Assembly (NCBI GenBank): GCA_900660155.1
Contig: CABFPE010000765.1
Coordinates: 22,607-86,606, forward strand
Origin: Hofstenia miamia
Taxonomy: Eukaryota; Xenacoelomorpha; Acoela; Hofsteniidae
DNA length: 64,000 nucleotides
Direction of reading: 5' to 3'
The notes below the pieces were generated by a model. That model was not told the DNA's origin. It made no database searches and saw nothing but the letters and a program-made list of their open reading frames with translations. Below are positions 23,608-36,079 of this stretch, piece after piece (the stretch's first letter is position 1; each line of letters begins with the position of its first letter). The translations under genes were made by a program, and so were the position numbers.

Positions 23608-24460
23608 ATGAACAAAAACAAATCATTACATTTATGCTATGAATGCAATGAAAATATAGATGAATCTCACTATTTTTTCTGTTTTGTGAGTGCAAAGAGA
23701 ATTCATTGATGGCAAGAGTGTTCTGGGTTTACTAGCCAGTAGAAAATTGTTAACAACAATACTATTCTATTATGCAATGAATGTGTTCTCATTGGTCACA
23801 AAGAACAGATCACTGCTGAAATATCTATGAATACCTCTGAGTGCCAGTTTCATAAAACTAATAAATGCATTGCCAAGAATATTGAACTATTGAAAAATAT
23901 ATGCAAAATGAACACCAAACCTAATCAATTCATATTCCTGAAATAAAGAAACCAATTGATCAAGAAAAATTGGTTGATCCATGCTGTATCTATATATGTG
24001 GTTTGAAAAAATATACTACACTGAAGTATGAAGCAAAGCTTCTCAAAGATTTAGATGAGATTAAGGGAATATTGACACATATGGGACAAGAGTATTTGAT
24101 TGAAAAAGTAATTGATATTAGAAGAATTGGTAAAACCAATAATAGATACACAAAAAATGTTCTTTTAAAATTTTCTTCTGCTTGGCATGCTAGAATAGTA
24201 ATTGCAACTGCTAGTAAGCTTAAAGATTATAAATTTAATGTATACCTTCCAAGGATTTATCAGTAAAAGATCTTGAAATAGAGAGAAATTTGCTAAAGAA
24301 AAGATGGGAGCTGATTAATAAAGGAGTAAACCATAGTGATTTAAAAATCAGAAATTTAAAACTGTTTAACAAAAATATTGAAGTGAAACTAGAAAATTGT
24401 TTGAACAGTGTTGCATTTTACCTGCATATCATCTTGAATAAGGGGGCTTATTGTTGTGTA
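23608..24460 (+). mobile_element. LINE ORF1 (PHD-like finger + RRM-like part)
   Basis: From ATG at 23608 the product starts LHLCYECNENIDESHYFFC and continues to a second Cys pair LLCNEC, a PHD-like zinc finger. The open frame 23970-24266 follows with IYICGLKK, EKVIDIRRIGK and NVLLKFSSAWHARIV, then KDLEIERN and KKRWELINKG. This is the RNA-binding ORF1 pattern of LINEs with 'R.GK....R.vlv.f.s' and 'L...R......g'. Stops and frame changes separate the two halves. No endonuclease or RT follows, so the copy is truncated at its 3' side. Confidence 0.6.
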
Positions 24461-24824
24461 GAATGATGATTACTCAATTTTAGCTGCATACTGTCACCAT
24501 CAATATGTTGTTCTTAACAGCAATCTGATGTTAATCTATTGTAATTTTCAAGAGAAATAGGCACCATTTCAACCATGGACATTGTATATAATGATTTGAC
24601 ATTTTAAGGCATATTGATATTATTTATAGTTTATCATAATGCATAAAAGACAATTGAAAAACACTAGTCCATTTGACATTGTTAGAATTACAATTTATTT
24701 TTACTTTGAATTTTTTAATAGTGCAGTCTCTGTATACTGCCAGTATTTTAGAAATGTAGTCTGTTGAATGTTAAAAACAATTCCTCATACTAAATTTAAA
24801 CTTTGATCATCTCCTAGGAGCTGT

Positions 24825-25480
24825 ATCTTAGACTTTTTTTATCATCCCATTTGGAATTTCTAAATGATGTGTTCTTGAATCAGTTTCATAGAAAATTTGT
24901 CTAACTTCAAGATTTTTAGAAAGATATAATTTGTTTGAAATGTCCTGAGCAAAATTTATAAACAAATAACCATATGGTTTGCTAACAGCTGTTTTATATG
25001 CAGCCAACAATTCATGCATAATTCTCATCTAAGCTCCTAAATTTCTAATCTGTGCTCTATCACACACTGAATTAAACAAAAATATTCTAGAAGCATTTTT
25101 CTGAATTAAACTTGAATAGCATCACTTTGAAAAAACTGAATGGGTAATGAATACAATCCTGCAATTTATATGTCTTACTGATATAACAAGGTTAGCAAAT
25201 GCCTCTGATTGTAGCACAGTTTCACCCACATCATCAAATGCTTTTAACAAGTTTTGAACACCATTTTCACTTAGTAAACTTTCTGAAAATTTATGAAAAA
25301 TTCCACATGCTTCATTTTCATTTTAAATGTGTTATAAATAATGCTTTGGAAGTGATGATAAAAAACAATTGCTTTGGAATATCTATCAAAATAATCTTGA
25401 TCAATTAATTTCCTGAGGAAGCTTGTTTTTCCCAAATTTGATGGAGCACTGAAAATTAAAAACATCTGACTGTTTGCAAA
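24825..25480 (-). mobile_element. Fossil packaging-ATPase-like gene of a virus-like element
   Basis: The minus strand holds pieces of a P-loop protein. One piece contains a Walker A-like APSNLGKTSFLRKL, and a later piece contains the 'AY..A...PYGYL' pattern. This combination is familiar from the FtsK/HerA-type genome-packaging ATPases of Polinton/Maverick and adintovirus-like elements. It is broken in a few places and no capsid, integrase or polymerase gene was seen near it, so only a fragment of the element survives. Age looks considerable. Assignment is by memory of the family. Confidence 0.45.
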
Positions 25481-25849
25481 GGAACAAAATTAAATGTGGG
25501 CATGCTTTCTTTATAATGAGAATAGTAAAAAGTTTACATTAACTTATATTTTTTTTTAAAAACCAAACACTTAGTTTCAAATATTTTGCATTTCTTCCCA
25601 GTGGTATATATTACATTTTATGTTTATTGCACACTCTACTTTCACATTTTATCTTGCTTTCCCAAGTGTTTTATTACCCCCATTTAGTAAAAAGGAATTA
25701 TTTTCAAGTAGGCACTTTATTATTTCATGTGAGCATGTGTGATCTTAGTGCTTTTTTACAATTACTGTATAACTGGAATTAATTAATTTTTAGCAGATGA
25801 AATTAAAGAGATTCTTCTTCATGGATAATTGCTGAGTCAGCCCATTGTA

Positions 25850-26722
25850 CAGGGTGCACAAAAATAAGTATATGAACTTTAATTAAATAGATAAAATCAA
25901 AAATCAAAGTGAATTATTTTTTGAACATATTTTTTGAGAAAGTTAGGTTGGGAGATTTTTTGTTTATTTGAACTATCTATCTGAACTGTTTCTCTGAACA
26001 GTGCACAGGGTAAGCACTGTTCACTTGCATTTCACTATATTATGTGGTAAGCACTCTTCACTTGCATTTCACTCTATTATGGGGTAAACATGAGTTGCAT
26101 TTCACTGCCAGACTGAATTTTGATTGTGCAACTCCATTACACAGAGTCAGTGACTGAAACAATCAGGAAGTTTTCCACTATGAAGAAGCTGAAACAGAAA
26201 GAAAAAGCTCCATCATGTCACACAGTTCAAAATCTGATAGACCAATTTTGTTCTATGGGGTCTGTTGCAGACCTCCCTCAAAGTGGTCATTCCAGAACAT
26301 CAACTGAAGATATCAGTGCAGTAAGTGATGTAATGGAATTTGTGATTGGCAAGATCAGCGCAATCAGAATAATTTTTGAGACAAACATCCCAGTGACCAC
26401 AGTGCAAAAAATTTTGAAAGAAGATCTTCATTTCCATCCATACAGAGTCCTGATCTAAATGAGAATCTAATAAATGAATGTGGAATATATATGTTCTCTT
26501 TCAATTTCATTTTTGGAAAAATTAGCCCTGTATTGACCTAAATATGTAATTTTTCTTATGATGACTGACTTATATAAGTACAATATGTACATGGTATTGT
26601 TTATTATAGTAATGAAATCTCCCAGTATATCCTATGCAAAAATCATGGTAATAAAATTTTTATTTCATGTACCCAAATAAAATTATAAAATAAAGTTTGT
26701 ATGCTACTTTTCACACACCCTG
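25850..26722 (+). mobile_element. Internally deleted mariner/Tc-like transposon
   Basis: Ends read CAGGGTGCACAAAAATAAG and, inverted at the right, CAGGGTGTGTGAAAAGTAG, with TA outside both (25848-25849 and 26723-26724). The only coding part is 26120-26458: FSTMKKLKQKEKAPSCHTV, then LIDQFCSMGSVADLPQSGHS and TVQKILKEDLHFHPYRV. This is the N-terminal helix-turn-helix region of insect-type 'TGSV.D..RSGRPRT' transposases. The DDE catalytic half is absent, so the 873-bp copy is a non-autonomous deletion derivative. Confidence 0.85.
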
Positions 26723-27672
26723 TACATTGCAGAGAGAAATGCTTTGACGTGTGGAATTAACATTGAGTGATACTTGCATCATAGCATAAAAATTTTGGTG
26801 TAAATTGCCATCTTAACATGCCAGAGATTGAATGCACCATTGGGTTTTGGAGTAGGAAATTTGATGACTAACCAACTCCCTGCTTTGAGGCTACTTTAAC
26901 AACAACAAAGCAAATTGGGCTAACAAACACATCTCCACAAAGAATAACCAGGTATGCAATATACTCTTTGCTTCTAATTGAATTTATATGTGGTATGGTG
27001 TTATGGATTTACATTTTGGTATTTTACTTTCCATCATACTTGATTTTGCTATAAATTAATTTAATAAGGGTATTGATTTATGCACCTACATACATTTTTG
27101 TATTAACCTATTTTCCATTGCATACATTTTTGCTTTAAAACAATTTTATGTGTGGTATTGTTTTATGTGTCTATATACAATTTTTTTTGTATTATCTCTG
27201 TTTCCATCATACATGTTCAATGTAAACAATTTTATATATGGTATTGCTTTATTCAGTTATATATGTTGATGTAATATTTAACTTTCCAATGTACAAGTTT
27301 ATGCATTAATGGTTTATCCACCTATTTTCATTGATGTATTATCTTTCTACATTGTACATGTTTTTTGATTTAAACTAAATTATATAGGTTTTTTGGTTTA
27401 TGGGTCTATTTACATTTAGTATTTCTCTTTTCAACATACACATTTTTGGTATAAATAATGTTATGCATTATTGATTTATTCAACTATATTCATTTCCAAC
27501 ATATATGTTTTTTGGTTAAAACAATTTTATATGTTGATGTAATTTTTCACGTTTTTCACTAAACACATTCTTCCTTTTAAATAAGTTTATATGTGCTAAT
27601 GTTTTACCAGGTATTTTGTTTAATTGCAATTTGTTTAATTTCTTTAACTTGCAATTGACTGAATGGAAATAT

Positions 27673-28546
27673 TGTAGAATATCATGCTGGAATTAAAATT
27701 ACACTAGCTAACTCATTGACATGGCAGAAGGTTGAAAGAGTGACCTCATAAGAACAACACTGATTCAATTAAATTAACATAGATAAATTATTAAAGCAAA
27801 CATCAGTAATTCATCCAAGTAACTACGACTTTTTAGGTAAATTCCAAGATGACCAATTCATAAGGATTCCAGCCAAAGTGCTTTCAAAAAGGAGAAGTGC
27901 TTAACCTTTGTGAATGGTGCTACATTAGATGTCTCATATTTTATTATTTATCTTGACAAATAAACATCTCATTTTCATTGCTATCTCTCAGCTCACTAAA
28001 TAATGGCATTTAGTTACCATGCATTCATGCTAACCAATGGTATAATATCATCACAGTGTAATCAGTTATAGGTGCATGTATGTGTTGCATTAGAATGAGA
28101 GATTTATTATTTCCTTATACATATCTGCATCCATAACCTAAATGGATAGGGGATCTGAAAGATCTCTATGTGTCACTCCAATACTTTGAGGAAAGTACTC
28201 CTAAATTGTTGCCCAATTATTTGCATATTAAAAAACAAGTAAGAAAATTAGAAATGCTAAATGGTAATTGAATCTAGATAAAATCTATTAACTGCTCTCA
28301 ACATTGTTGCTCAATTTATACAATTCAAGTTATTACCTGTCTTTGTTTACAATCAGAATCACAAGATAGTCATGTCATAAATTTCCCTTGCAATTTAATT
28401 TGAGTAATAAACATAGCACCACTTGAAGGGATATGAAAACAGCTTTCACAAACTAAACTAGAAATAAAGAAATACGTCATGCTGATATCATTACAGAATT
28501 AAATATAATCAATAATAAATTCAAAATTTCCCTGAGTGACTCTACA
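27673..28546 (-). mobile_element. Solo LTR, second copy, inside U-repeat A
   Basis: This is the inverted homologue of 21777-22699 with the same TGTAGA/TCTACA ends. The 4-bp duplication ATAT flanks it (27669-27672 and 28547-28550). The flanking U sequence joins collinearly with copies B and C once the LTR is removed, so it entered after the U family had spread. It is a lone, old LTR without internal region. Confidence 0.85.
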
Positions 28547-30110
28547 ATATTGATATGTAATAATTTTTTAACTATCAACTAAATTATGAATGTTGAATTA
28601 TTAGAACTCAAATTGTTTTTATGCACTTTTGTTTAACCTGCAATTGACTGAATGGAATTATTTTATTTAATTTCTTATTTTTAACTAACAAGACGAATTT
28701 ATAGACATTGTTTTCACTATCTAAAATTTTACTTGTATTTTTCTAACCTTAAATACTATAAGCCTGTATTTTTGCATGTGAATAATACACTATTTACAAA
28801 CAATTGCATGTTTTGAATGGTGAATGCATCATGGAGCTTTGAAATTTAACAAATGGAAATCATATCTTTCATTGGAAAAAATTGTCATCAACTATGAATA
28901 ATGTGTCATTGTATTTACATATTAAAGTTACAAAAGCAGAAAACACCAGTAATGTATACACCCATGCAAGTCATAAACCAAATAAAGTGAGAAAAACATG
29001 CAAAAGTCAAGAAAGCAGTGAAAGCCAGAAATCCCATGTAATGTATACATCAATGCAAAGTCATGAACCAAATAAAGTAAGAAATGTGCAAAGTCAAGAA
29101 AAGATGTATTAGTCTACAAATGTATACACCCCAAAAAATTATGTGCAAAATCCTCAAAAGGTGTAACAGTCTACAACATGTACAGTCATGAAAAACCTGT
29201 ATACACCAAAAGAAATAAATAGAGAAGAAGATTACCATGTAAAAACTAATATATAATAATATTGAATAATACTGTATATTGAAATAGATGTGTATGTATA
29301 AATTATATTAATAACCCTGCATTTATAATTTTTTAGGAAACAAAATTGTGCCTTTATGCATAAAACCACATTTTGATTTTAATGTGTAAGTCTATATTTC
29401 ATGTTTGTAATGTTAAGTTGTTTTTATGCATAACCCTGTGTTTTACTTTTTCTAAAAACTATTTTTTATTTTAATGTGTACATCTATGTTTCACATGATT
29501 GAAAAGTTAATTCATTTTTATACATAAAACATGCTTTACTCTTTCTGAAAAATGTAGCTTGCTTTTATCATGTATTAATTAATTAATATTTTTCCCCATT
29601 TTGTGAAAATGAATTAAACATGTGGAATTTTTTACAATGAAATAGCAGTGTATTAACAAAAATGACGTGTAGCCTTTGCATGTAATGATTCTGAATTAAA
29701 CATTGTACATTAATCTTGTAAGCAGTCAAAATGTTAGGAATTTTATGGATAAATTAGCCAGTAATGCTTTATCACAAATGTGATGTAAACCCAATGTATT
29801 ATACAAACACATGTAAGTGTGCATTATGCATGATATAGCCAGGTATATTAACAACAAATGTGTAAATCAGTCACTATAGCAATAAATGCAATTGTAAACT
29901 AAAATGACTCCAACATGTATATGAATCATTGTAAAAATCAATCACCCTGTAAATGTCACAAAAATGAATAACCCTGTAAACATTGCAAATCACTCATTCA
30001 AATGCTCTTGAAAATCCATTAGTCTGCAAACTTGATAATGTCAAGTGTGTGAATCACTAATTAAACTGGCCCTTGATATCACTGAGTCAGCTAAGTGCTA
30101 CAAGAACTTC

Positions 30111-31084
30111 AGGTTGTCCTATTGAAATAGGGTTTGTTTTATTATAACTACTCACCTATAATGTCAAGTTTAACAAAAAAATTCTCATTTTATGTATTTG
30201 GACATTAGAAATTGAATGGAATTTTACAATGGAAAAATAGAAGTGTATTCAAAAAATGATGTGTAGTCTTTGCATGTAATGATTTTGAACAAAAGTAATT
30301 AATCAATATAAATTAACCTTGTAAGCAGTTGATACTAGTAGCATAGACAATAAGAAATCAGGAGGGGCAGAATCATTTCCTGAAGGGGCAATAAATTGAT
30401 TCAATTAAAATTTTAAAAAAAGTGCTGTACATTATTCAGTTTTGTAAATATTTAGTATATATTATGTATGTGAGGCTTGATTTTTTATTTAAAGAAAAAA
30501 TTTGCTCTTACAGTAATTTAATAGTTGTGTAATTGCACAAGATTTTCCAAAATATTTATAAAGAATTGCTTAACAGTAAAAAATTGTTTAAGGCCTTCAA
30601 GGCACCAAGGTGTGGAACAAAAAATTTTCAAAATTTATTCCTCTTTTTCAAAAGAAAGAAGGCTATTTTAAATGATTTGTTGCCATCAATTTTTGAAATT
30701 CTGTCATTACATAGTTACAGTGTTAAAAGCCCCTAAATGGCAACTGATGTTTGTCAAATTGCAATAATTAACAGCCACACATTTTCATAAAAAAAAACTC
30801 TATCAACATTAATAAGAATGTAGTTGGGTGACAGAGCTACTTTTTCAGTTGAAACCCTCATGTACCCCTTAAAAATATTAAGCTCATTTAGTGAACAATT
30901 TACAACAAAATGTGTAGCAAATTTGATGTGAAAGTTATTTAAATAGAGCCATTGACCATTTATTTATCTTTTAACTAAACAATTATAGTAATAGGTTCAT
31001 TGTTTTCCAAAGATAGGGGGCTAGGCTTTGCTTTTAGGGGCTTTCCCCCCTGCCCTCCCCCATAACTACACCAGCATATGAAAT
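30111..31084. other. Spacer with one U sub-repeat
   Basis: A U sub-repeat (TTTTACAATGGAAAAATAG onward) lies at 30210-30330. The rest has G-rich and C-rich patches at 30360-30395 and 31010-31070 that might be the ends of another element. A 67-codon frame at 30533-30736 (plus) has no clear motif. Confidence 0.45.
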
Positions 31085-31375
31085 ATTAGGAATGTCTTTA
31101 CAATAAAAAAGCAGTGTATTTGAAAACAAAATGTAGCATTTGCATGTAATGTTAATTAATTAATCATTGTACATTAACCTTGTAAACAGTCAAAACATTA
31201 GGAATTTCTATGGATAGATTAGATGTAATAATAACATGAGTGTATGTGGCATTTTGAAAAATGTGTGTTGCCTTTTACATGTAAAGTTAGAAAATGTGTT
31301 AAACATTGTACATAGAAGTGCTTAAGCAGTTGAAAATGTTTACAAAAATGTTAGTCAAAAATGTGCTATTATAAA
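31085..31375 (+). repeat. U-repeat piece E, left inverted-block edge
   Basis: Two successive copies of the sub-repeat around 'TTTGCATGTAATGTT...AACATTGTACAT' (31095-31200 and 31235-31345). The second aligns almost base for base with the inverted 45895-46020, with all CpG of the right copy read as TpG here. Confidence 0.75.
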
Positions 31376-31377
31376 AT

Positions 31378-32130
31378 ATGAATATTAACATTGAAATAAT
31401 GAAGAACAAATTTATGTCATCATACTACAACAAACCAACAGATACACATTTAGTAGTTAACTACCATTCAAACATACATTTTGCATACAAAAAATCCATG
31501 ATCAAAGGTCTGATAAATCAACATTTCATGATTGATCAAAATTATGAGGAACTTCATAAATCAATCATAAAGGTCAAAAATATATTAAGGCATAATGAAT
31601 ATCCAACATATATAGTCAATAGAATTATAAAGAAAAAGTAGAAGACTTACTACAAAGTCAAGAAACTAAAAACAAACAAAGTGATTATTTATACAATCAC
31701 ATCTTGAATATTGAATATTGAGGCATACAATAGATTAAATTACAGAAATCTAATATAGATAGGCTTTATACCAAAGACCAATAAACTAAAACATCTAATA
31801 GGAATAAAAACAGAAACCAAGATTGAAAACCTTTCCAATGTAGTATATGAAATTACTTCCAACTGTGGTGCACAATACATTGGAAACACATCTCTGATCA
31901 ATTAAACAACTGCGATATGAAATTTACATGTAAAATTGTATCCAAGGCAATTAATAATTTTCAACTAAGCATCATGGAATCACTTTATATAGAATTAAAC
32001 AAACCAAGCTTAAACAAAAAAGATGAATATAAATGCAAACTAAATTTACTGAAAATATTATAAAAAAATGTAATTGGATTAATAGTTTGTAAATCTTATA
32101 GTGGGAAACTTTTTGACAATAGCAGCAGCA
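31378..32130 (+). mobile_element. Penelope-like element fragment, left arm
   Basis: The open frame 31378-31641 reads SSYYNKPTDTHLVVNYHSN, KKSMIKGLINQHF and EYPTYIVNRIIKK, the late RT region of Penelope-like elements. Further on (about 31750-31910) comes KLKHLIGIKTETKIENLSN and VVYEITSNCGAQYIGNTS, a GIY-YIG endonuclease start. The RT core upstream is missing by deletion relative to the right-arm copy at 44.6-45.6 kb. It is broken downstream of the RT part. Confidence 0.75.
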
Positions 32131-32199
32131 TGTTGAAACATGTTAAATAAATAATGCATTTCATTTTTAAATTCATATATAAACTCAAGAATTTTGAAT

Positions 32200-33330
32200 A
32201 CTTAGATATTTCTTCTTCTTTCTTCTACTTTTTTTGATCATAGCTAAGTAAATGTTTGCTGCCCATTTAATTTATGAGTAAATTTTATTTAGTAATGAGT
32301 GGTTTATGTCATTAAACAAAACATTACAGTATCTATAATGACTTAATACTAAAAATTTAACCAACATTAATTTCATTTTGAAATTCACAAAATTGCTTAC
32401 ATGTGAAACAGTTTAAATTCCCATTGCCATTTTGCATAATACTATGCATATGTGACTTTAATAGTTCAATTTATTATTGATTATTACTCCAAGATATTTG
32501 AAGTATTTGATTTGAGTAATTTTTGACCCTGAAAAATTTAAAAAATGTGATTGATTATTTTGTGAAAGGGAGACTAATGCAGAATTCTGTTTTAGGGGAT
32601 TTATAGTTAAATGGTGCATATTAATATATTTTAGCAGTTGAGAGAGATTGATTTCTAATTTACCTATTGATGTTTCTATTTGATTATCATGTGTGTATAT
32701 GTATATACATGTGTCATGAGCATACTGCACTATTCCACAATCATTGCTTAAATCATTTAAATACAATGAGAAAAATGGAAGCCCTAAAATAGTAGCCTGT
32801 GGAACACCTTTGTAAGTTTTACCACAGTTACAAAATGTAACATTTATCTTCACTCTTTGAAATCATATCATCTAAGTAGCACCTTACTAAATTTATACTA
32901 TTAGAGTCAAAACTAATTTGTTCTAACTTTCTAAGAATAATATAGTGATGAATGGAATCAAATGTTTTGGAAAAATCAATAGAAGCAATTGTGACAAAAT
33001 TATTATTGAGATAAGATCTCCAATTTTCAGTAGCATAAAGTAGATCATCAGAGGTGAAGTGAGCTTTGCAAAGCTGAATTGAGTATTTGAAAGAATTGAT
33101 TTGTTATGGAGATAAATTTCTATTTGGCCAAATATTAGTTTTTCAAAGATTTTTGCAAAAGGCGAGATGATGGAAATAGGAGTAGTAAGAAGAGATTGTA
33201 TAACATAGCACAATTGTCCTTTTGACCTTGGCATGGATATGATGTAACTGGGTATTTTGGCTGTCTGTGTATCTCTGACATCATTGGAATATATTCTCTT
33301 TTGTTATAATATTTGTTGGCAAACACATTT
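32200..33330 (-). mobile_element. LINE reverse transcriptase, left arm
   Basis: Read leftward: TPISIISPFAKIFEKLIFGQ and NKSILSNTQFSFAKL (33180-33050), then SIDFS-type and IILRKLE-type blocks in another frame (32990-32900), a PQATILGLPFFSLYLNDL and VQYAHDTCIY block near 32700-32800, and KYFKYLGVIINNKLNY near 32460. YADD is read YAHD. This is an RT with frame breaks, homologous to 41.99-44.54 kb in inverted orientation. It lies tail-to-tail with the Penelope-like fragment. Confidence 0.8.
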
Positions 33331-33369
33331 GTTTGCAGTCTATTTTTAAGATATAAACAATTTTTTTAT

Positions 33370-34250
33370 ACACATAGAGGTTAAGGAATTTTTGAAAATC
33401 CCATGAAATTAGAATTTTTTGCAGTCTATTGTTTGCCAATGTAACCAATTTTTTTATTCATATATGTTTTTGGAATTACATAATTAATAAGTATTTTCAA
33501 ACATAAATAATATTTTAATATTGAGTGTAATAAATACATTTCACAGACAACAAATATCAATTGCAAAAAAACACAATTGTTTGCAGTCTATTGTTTAAAA
33601 TGTATCGATTTTTTATTTCATTTATATATGTGGACTAATTTAGTTTACATGTTTTATTTTCTGTACAAACTTACTTTTTGTTAATGAATGTGACTTGCTT
33701 ATTTATGTGGCTTAATTTAGTTTACATACTTGTTTTTCTATTAACATACAGTACATTGGAAATAACACATCACAAATAATTTTAGCTTACAGGGTTTATT
33801 TTACATACTTATTTTTTTATTAATATACATAACATTGGAAATATGACATAAATTTAGTTTACATGTTTACTTTACTTACTTCTTTTATTCAGTAAAATTT
33901 AATAACAAATAATTGAATCAGAGAGATAATAACACTTGTTAAAAACATAATGCCTTATTTTGGTAATAAAGCAAAATAAGTTTTTTGAAAAAATAAAATC
34001 TAGTTTATGCAAAAACTTGAAATTTCTAATATTTAATAAGTGCATGTGGTAAAACCCTTGTTTAAGACAAGACAAAAATGTAATTTATTCTACACTTTGC
34101 TTATAATGACCATATATATCACACTATTAATTTTGTCTATTGTGTTAGTTTATCATCATTGTTGTTGAGGGAATTCTGTAGAAAACAAACGCAATGTGTA
34201 TTTGCACATTATGAATTTCACACGATTATATCTAAATTAATGATTAATAA
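33370..34250 (+). repeat. X direct repeat, left copy
   Basis: Matches 42905-43593 in the same orientation, with shared lines such as GTGGACTAATTTAGTTTACA and ACATACTTGTTT. The final 115 bp (34136-34250, ending ATTAATGATTAATAA) look identical in both copies, while earlier parts differ markedly. Confidence 0.75.
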
Positions 34251-35744
34251 ACAAGTCAAATGAAGTGATAGATCACAGTATAAAACACATGACAATTAAA
34301 AGTTTAAGCAAATTCAATTAAAAATGTGTATTAACACACAAATGACATTTCTATTTATGATAAAGTATATAATTAATTTAATATCAGATTGCAAATTCAC
34401 AGCAATTCATTAAAATAAAATTGATGACATTTTAAAAGAAACAATATCTGAGATTTAAGTTTGAAATCTTTCAGGATGGTTTTTTCATCATTGTGAAATT
34501 ACATTATGCTGGCTGTGTTTGTTCACATGTGTAGAAATTTGCATGCTTTTCATAGACAATGTCAAAATTACGTGGTTTTACCTATATCCCCATTGTTCAA
34601 ATGTCAAAATGTAACAAATTATAAAAACAGTACAACCAAGTAAAATTCCATTATGCTGCTGTTTGTATAAAGTTGCACTTGTTAACAGACAATATTAACA
34701 TTCTGTAATATTTTATCTATACCCTATTGTTTAAATGTCAAAATGTATCCAATTGTAAAATTGTTATCTACCAAACATAAAAGCCAAATCACTTCAAAAA
34801 TTATTATGATTAAATAAAACACTTTAAAATCATATAAAACTAAAATTTTTTCACAAGTTGATAGAAAATACATGTTTTAAAATTTTACTGCAATGTTGTT
34901 GATTTTCAAGGAACAGTTTAAATATTTCAAGTTCTTGGCTTATATTAGTTTTCAGCACTTGATTGTTAGATTAATGTTTATTCCTTTCTTTGAGTTTACA
35001 TTGTTATTGCTTTTTCAAACAAAATTACTTGCCTTTGGGATATTTTTTTGCTTTTTCACACAAAATAACATGCCTTTGGGATATTTTTTTTCCTTTTTAT
35101 GTTTTTGCTGAGAATTACAAACTTTTGGTAACTAAAAAACTATTCTGGAAATATGATGTTAAACTAGTAAATGGTTTTGCAAATTTTATTGTGTTAAATT
35201 TTTGTAAATAGTTTAGAAAAATAAATATAGTTTTCACATCTCTCTACATGTATGTACTAGTTAAAAGTAAAACTAAAATATACTTCCCACTTATTGAGTT
35301 GTATACATTAATTTAAAATTTATACATTCCACCTTTATACTTTGTGAAGTTAGTACATCTATATTAAAAAGTTTTATTTCATTCAAATGAATTTGGTTAT
35401 GTTTAATTTTTAAATTGAAAATGAATATCAAATATATACAAAATATATTTAAGCATATGTATAGTACTCAAAACAATTATTCTAATTAATATATATTTGT
35501 AATTGTTTATAAGATTATAAAAACACAACAGCAATCATTAAATGGTTTAAACTATATTTTGTAAATTAGGTATTAAAACAACTTAGGATCATTTTCTGAA
35601 TATAAAATAGTGTGTTATATTTATAAATGTAAAAATAAATAGCATAAATTACAATTTTCAAAAATGCACTTTTGCTCATTGTACTCAAATATAAAATATG
35701 TATTATGTATCTTGCAATATGCAATTAGGAAAACAGATTTTAAC
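34251..35744. other. AT-rich gap
   Basis: No domain was recognised. Overlapping open frames at 34893-35211 contain a short tandem duplication (phenylalanine-rich, 'TTGCCTTTGGGATATTTTT' twice about 40 nt apart, near 35030 and 35070) and are unlikely to be a gene. Confidence 0.45.
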
Positions 35745-36032
35745 TCAATTTTTGTTTAAACACTGCAAAATGTTATCCATGTTGTCATGTGTTATAGAAC
35801 TGTTATTATTAATCAGTGGGAGTCTTCTCTTTTGCTGGTGATGGTTCTTTTCTTTAATAGGTGTTGGTGGTGAGACTGGCTCTTGTGTTAGAGGGTGTTA
35901 GCTTTGAGAAGAGGTGGTGCATAACTCTTCAAAAAGATTACTAAGTGATCTTGTTGTTAGTGCTTCAATAGACATTGCACTTGTAGCCTGAGTTTTTAGA
36001 GGAATGATTTCAGAAGGAATTTCAAATTCAAT
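35745..36032 (-). other. Ser/Thr/Pro-rich coding-like frame, interrupted
   Basis: About 95 codons on the minus strand, interrupted once. The product includes EIIPLKTQATSAMSIEALTT, SLSNLFEELCTTSS, QEPVSPPTPIKEKNHHQQKR and ends LQCLNKN. The codon pattern and composition stand out from the AT-rich surroundings. The family is unknown. Together with the ATPase fossil at 25 kb it may belong to the same lost element, but this is only a guess. Confidence 0.3.
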
Positions 36033-36079
36033 TTACAATGAATATATAGACAGGACTACCCAATAGGAATAAAATCATG

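Larger units (their letters stand above)
25500..30110 (+). repeat. U-repeat copy A (long, interrupted)
   Basis: A non-coding, low-CpG repeat unit found also at 36.1-39.6, 40.1-42.0 and 45.6-46.1 kb. Shared landmarks in copy A are AAAAACCAAACACTTAGTTTC at 25556 (B: 37167), the 'CAACACATCTCCACAAAG' zone at 26885-26965 (B: 37413, C: 40125), a TGTATACACC-rich zone at 28940-29210, TGCATAAAACC at 29357 and the ACATTGTACATTA zone at 29700. A mariner-like element (25850-26722) and a solo LTR (27673-28546) are inserted; removing them restores collinearity with copy B. No protein is encoded. Confidence 0.7.

Noticed and set aside
29050-29238. Minus-strand 62-codon frame
   Set aside because: Opposite-strand shadow of the U repeat sub-motifs.
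28882-29240. Repeated short motifs (TGTATACA, AGTCTACAA, CAAATAAAG) resembling a spaced array
   Set aside because: Spacing is irregular, units diverge and the pattern is part of the U family; not a CRISPR array and not coding.
34893-35211. Two overlapping Phe-rich open frames
   Set aside because: They arise from T-rich DNA with a short tandem duplication; no start context or motif.
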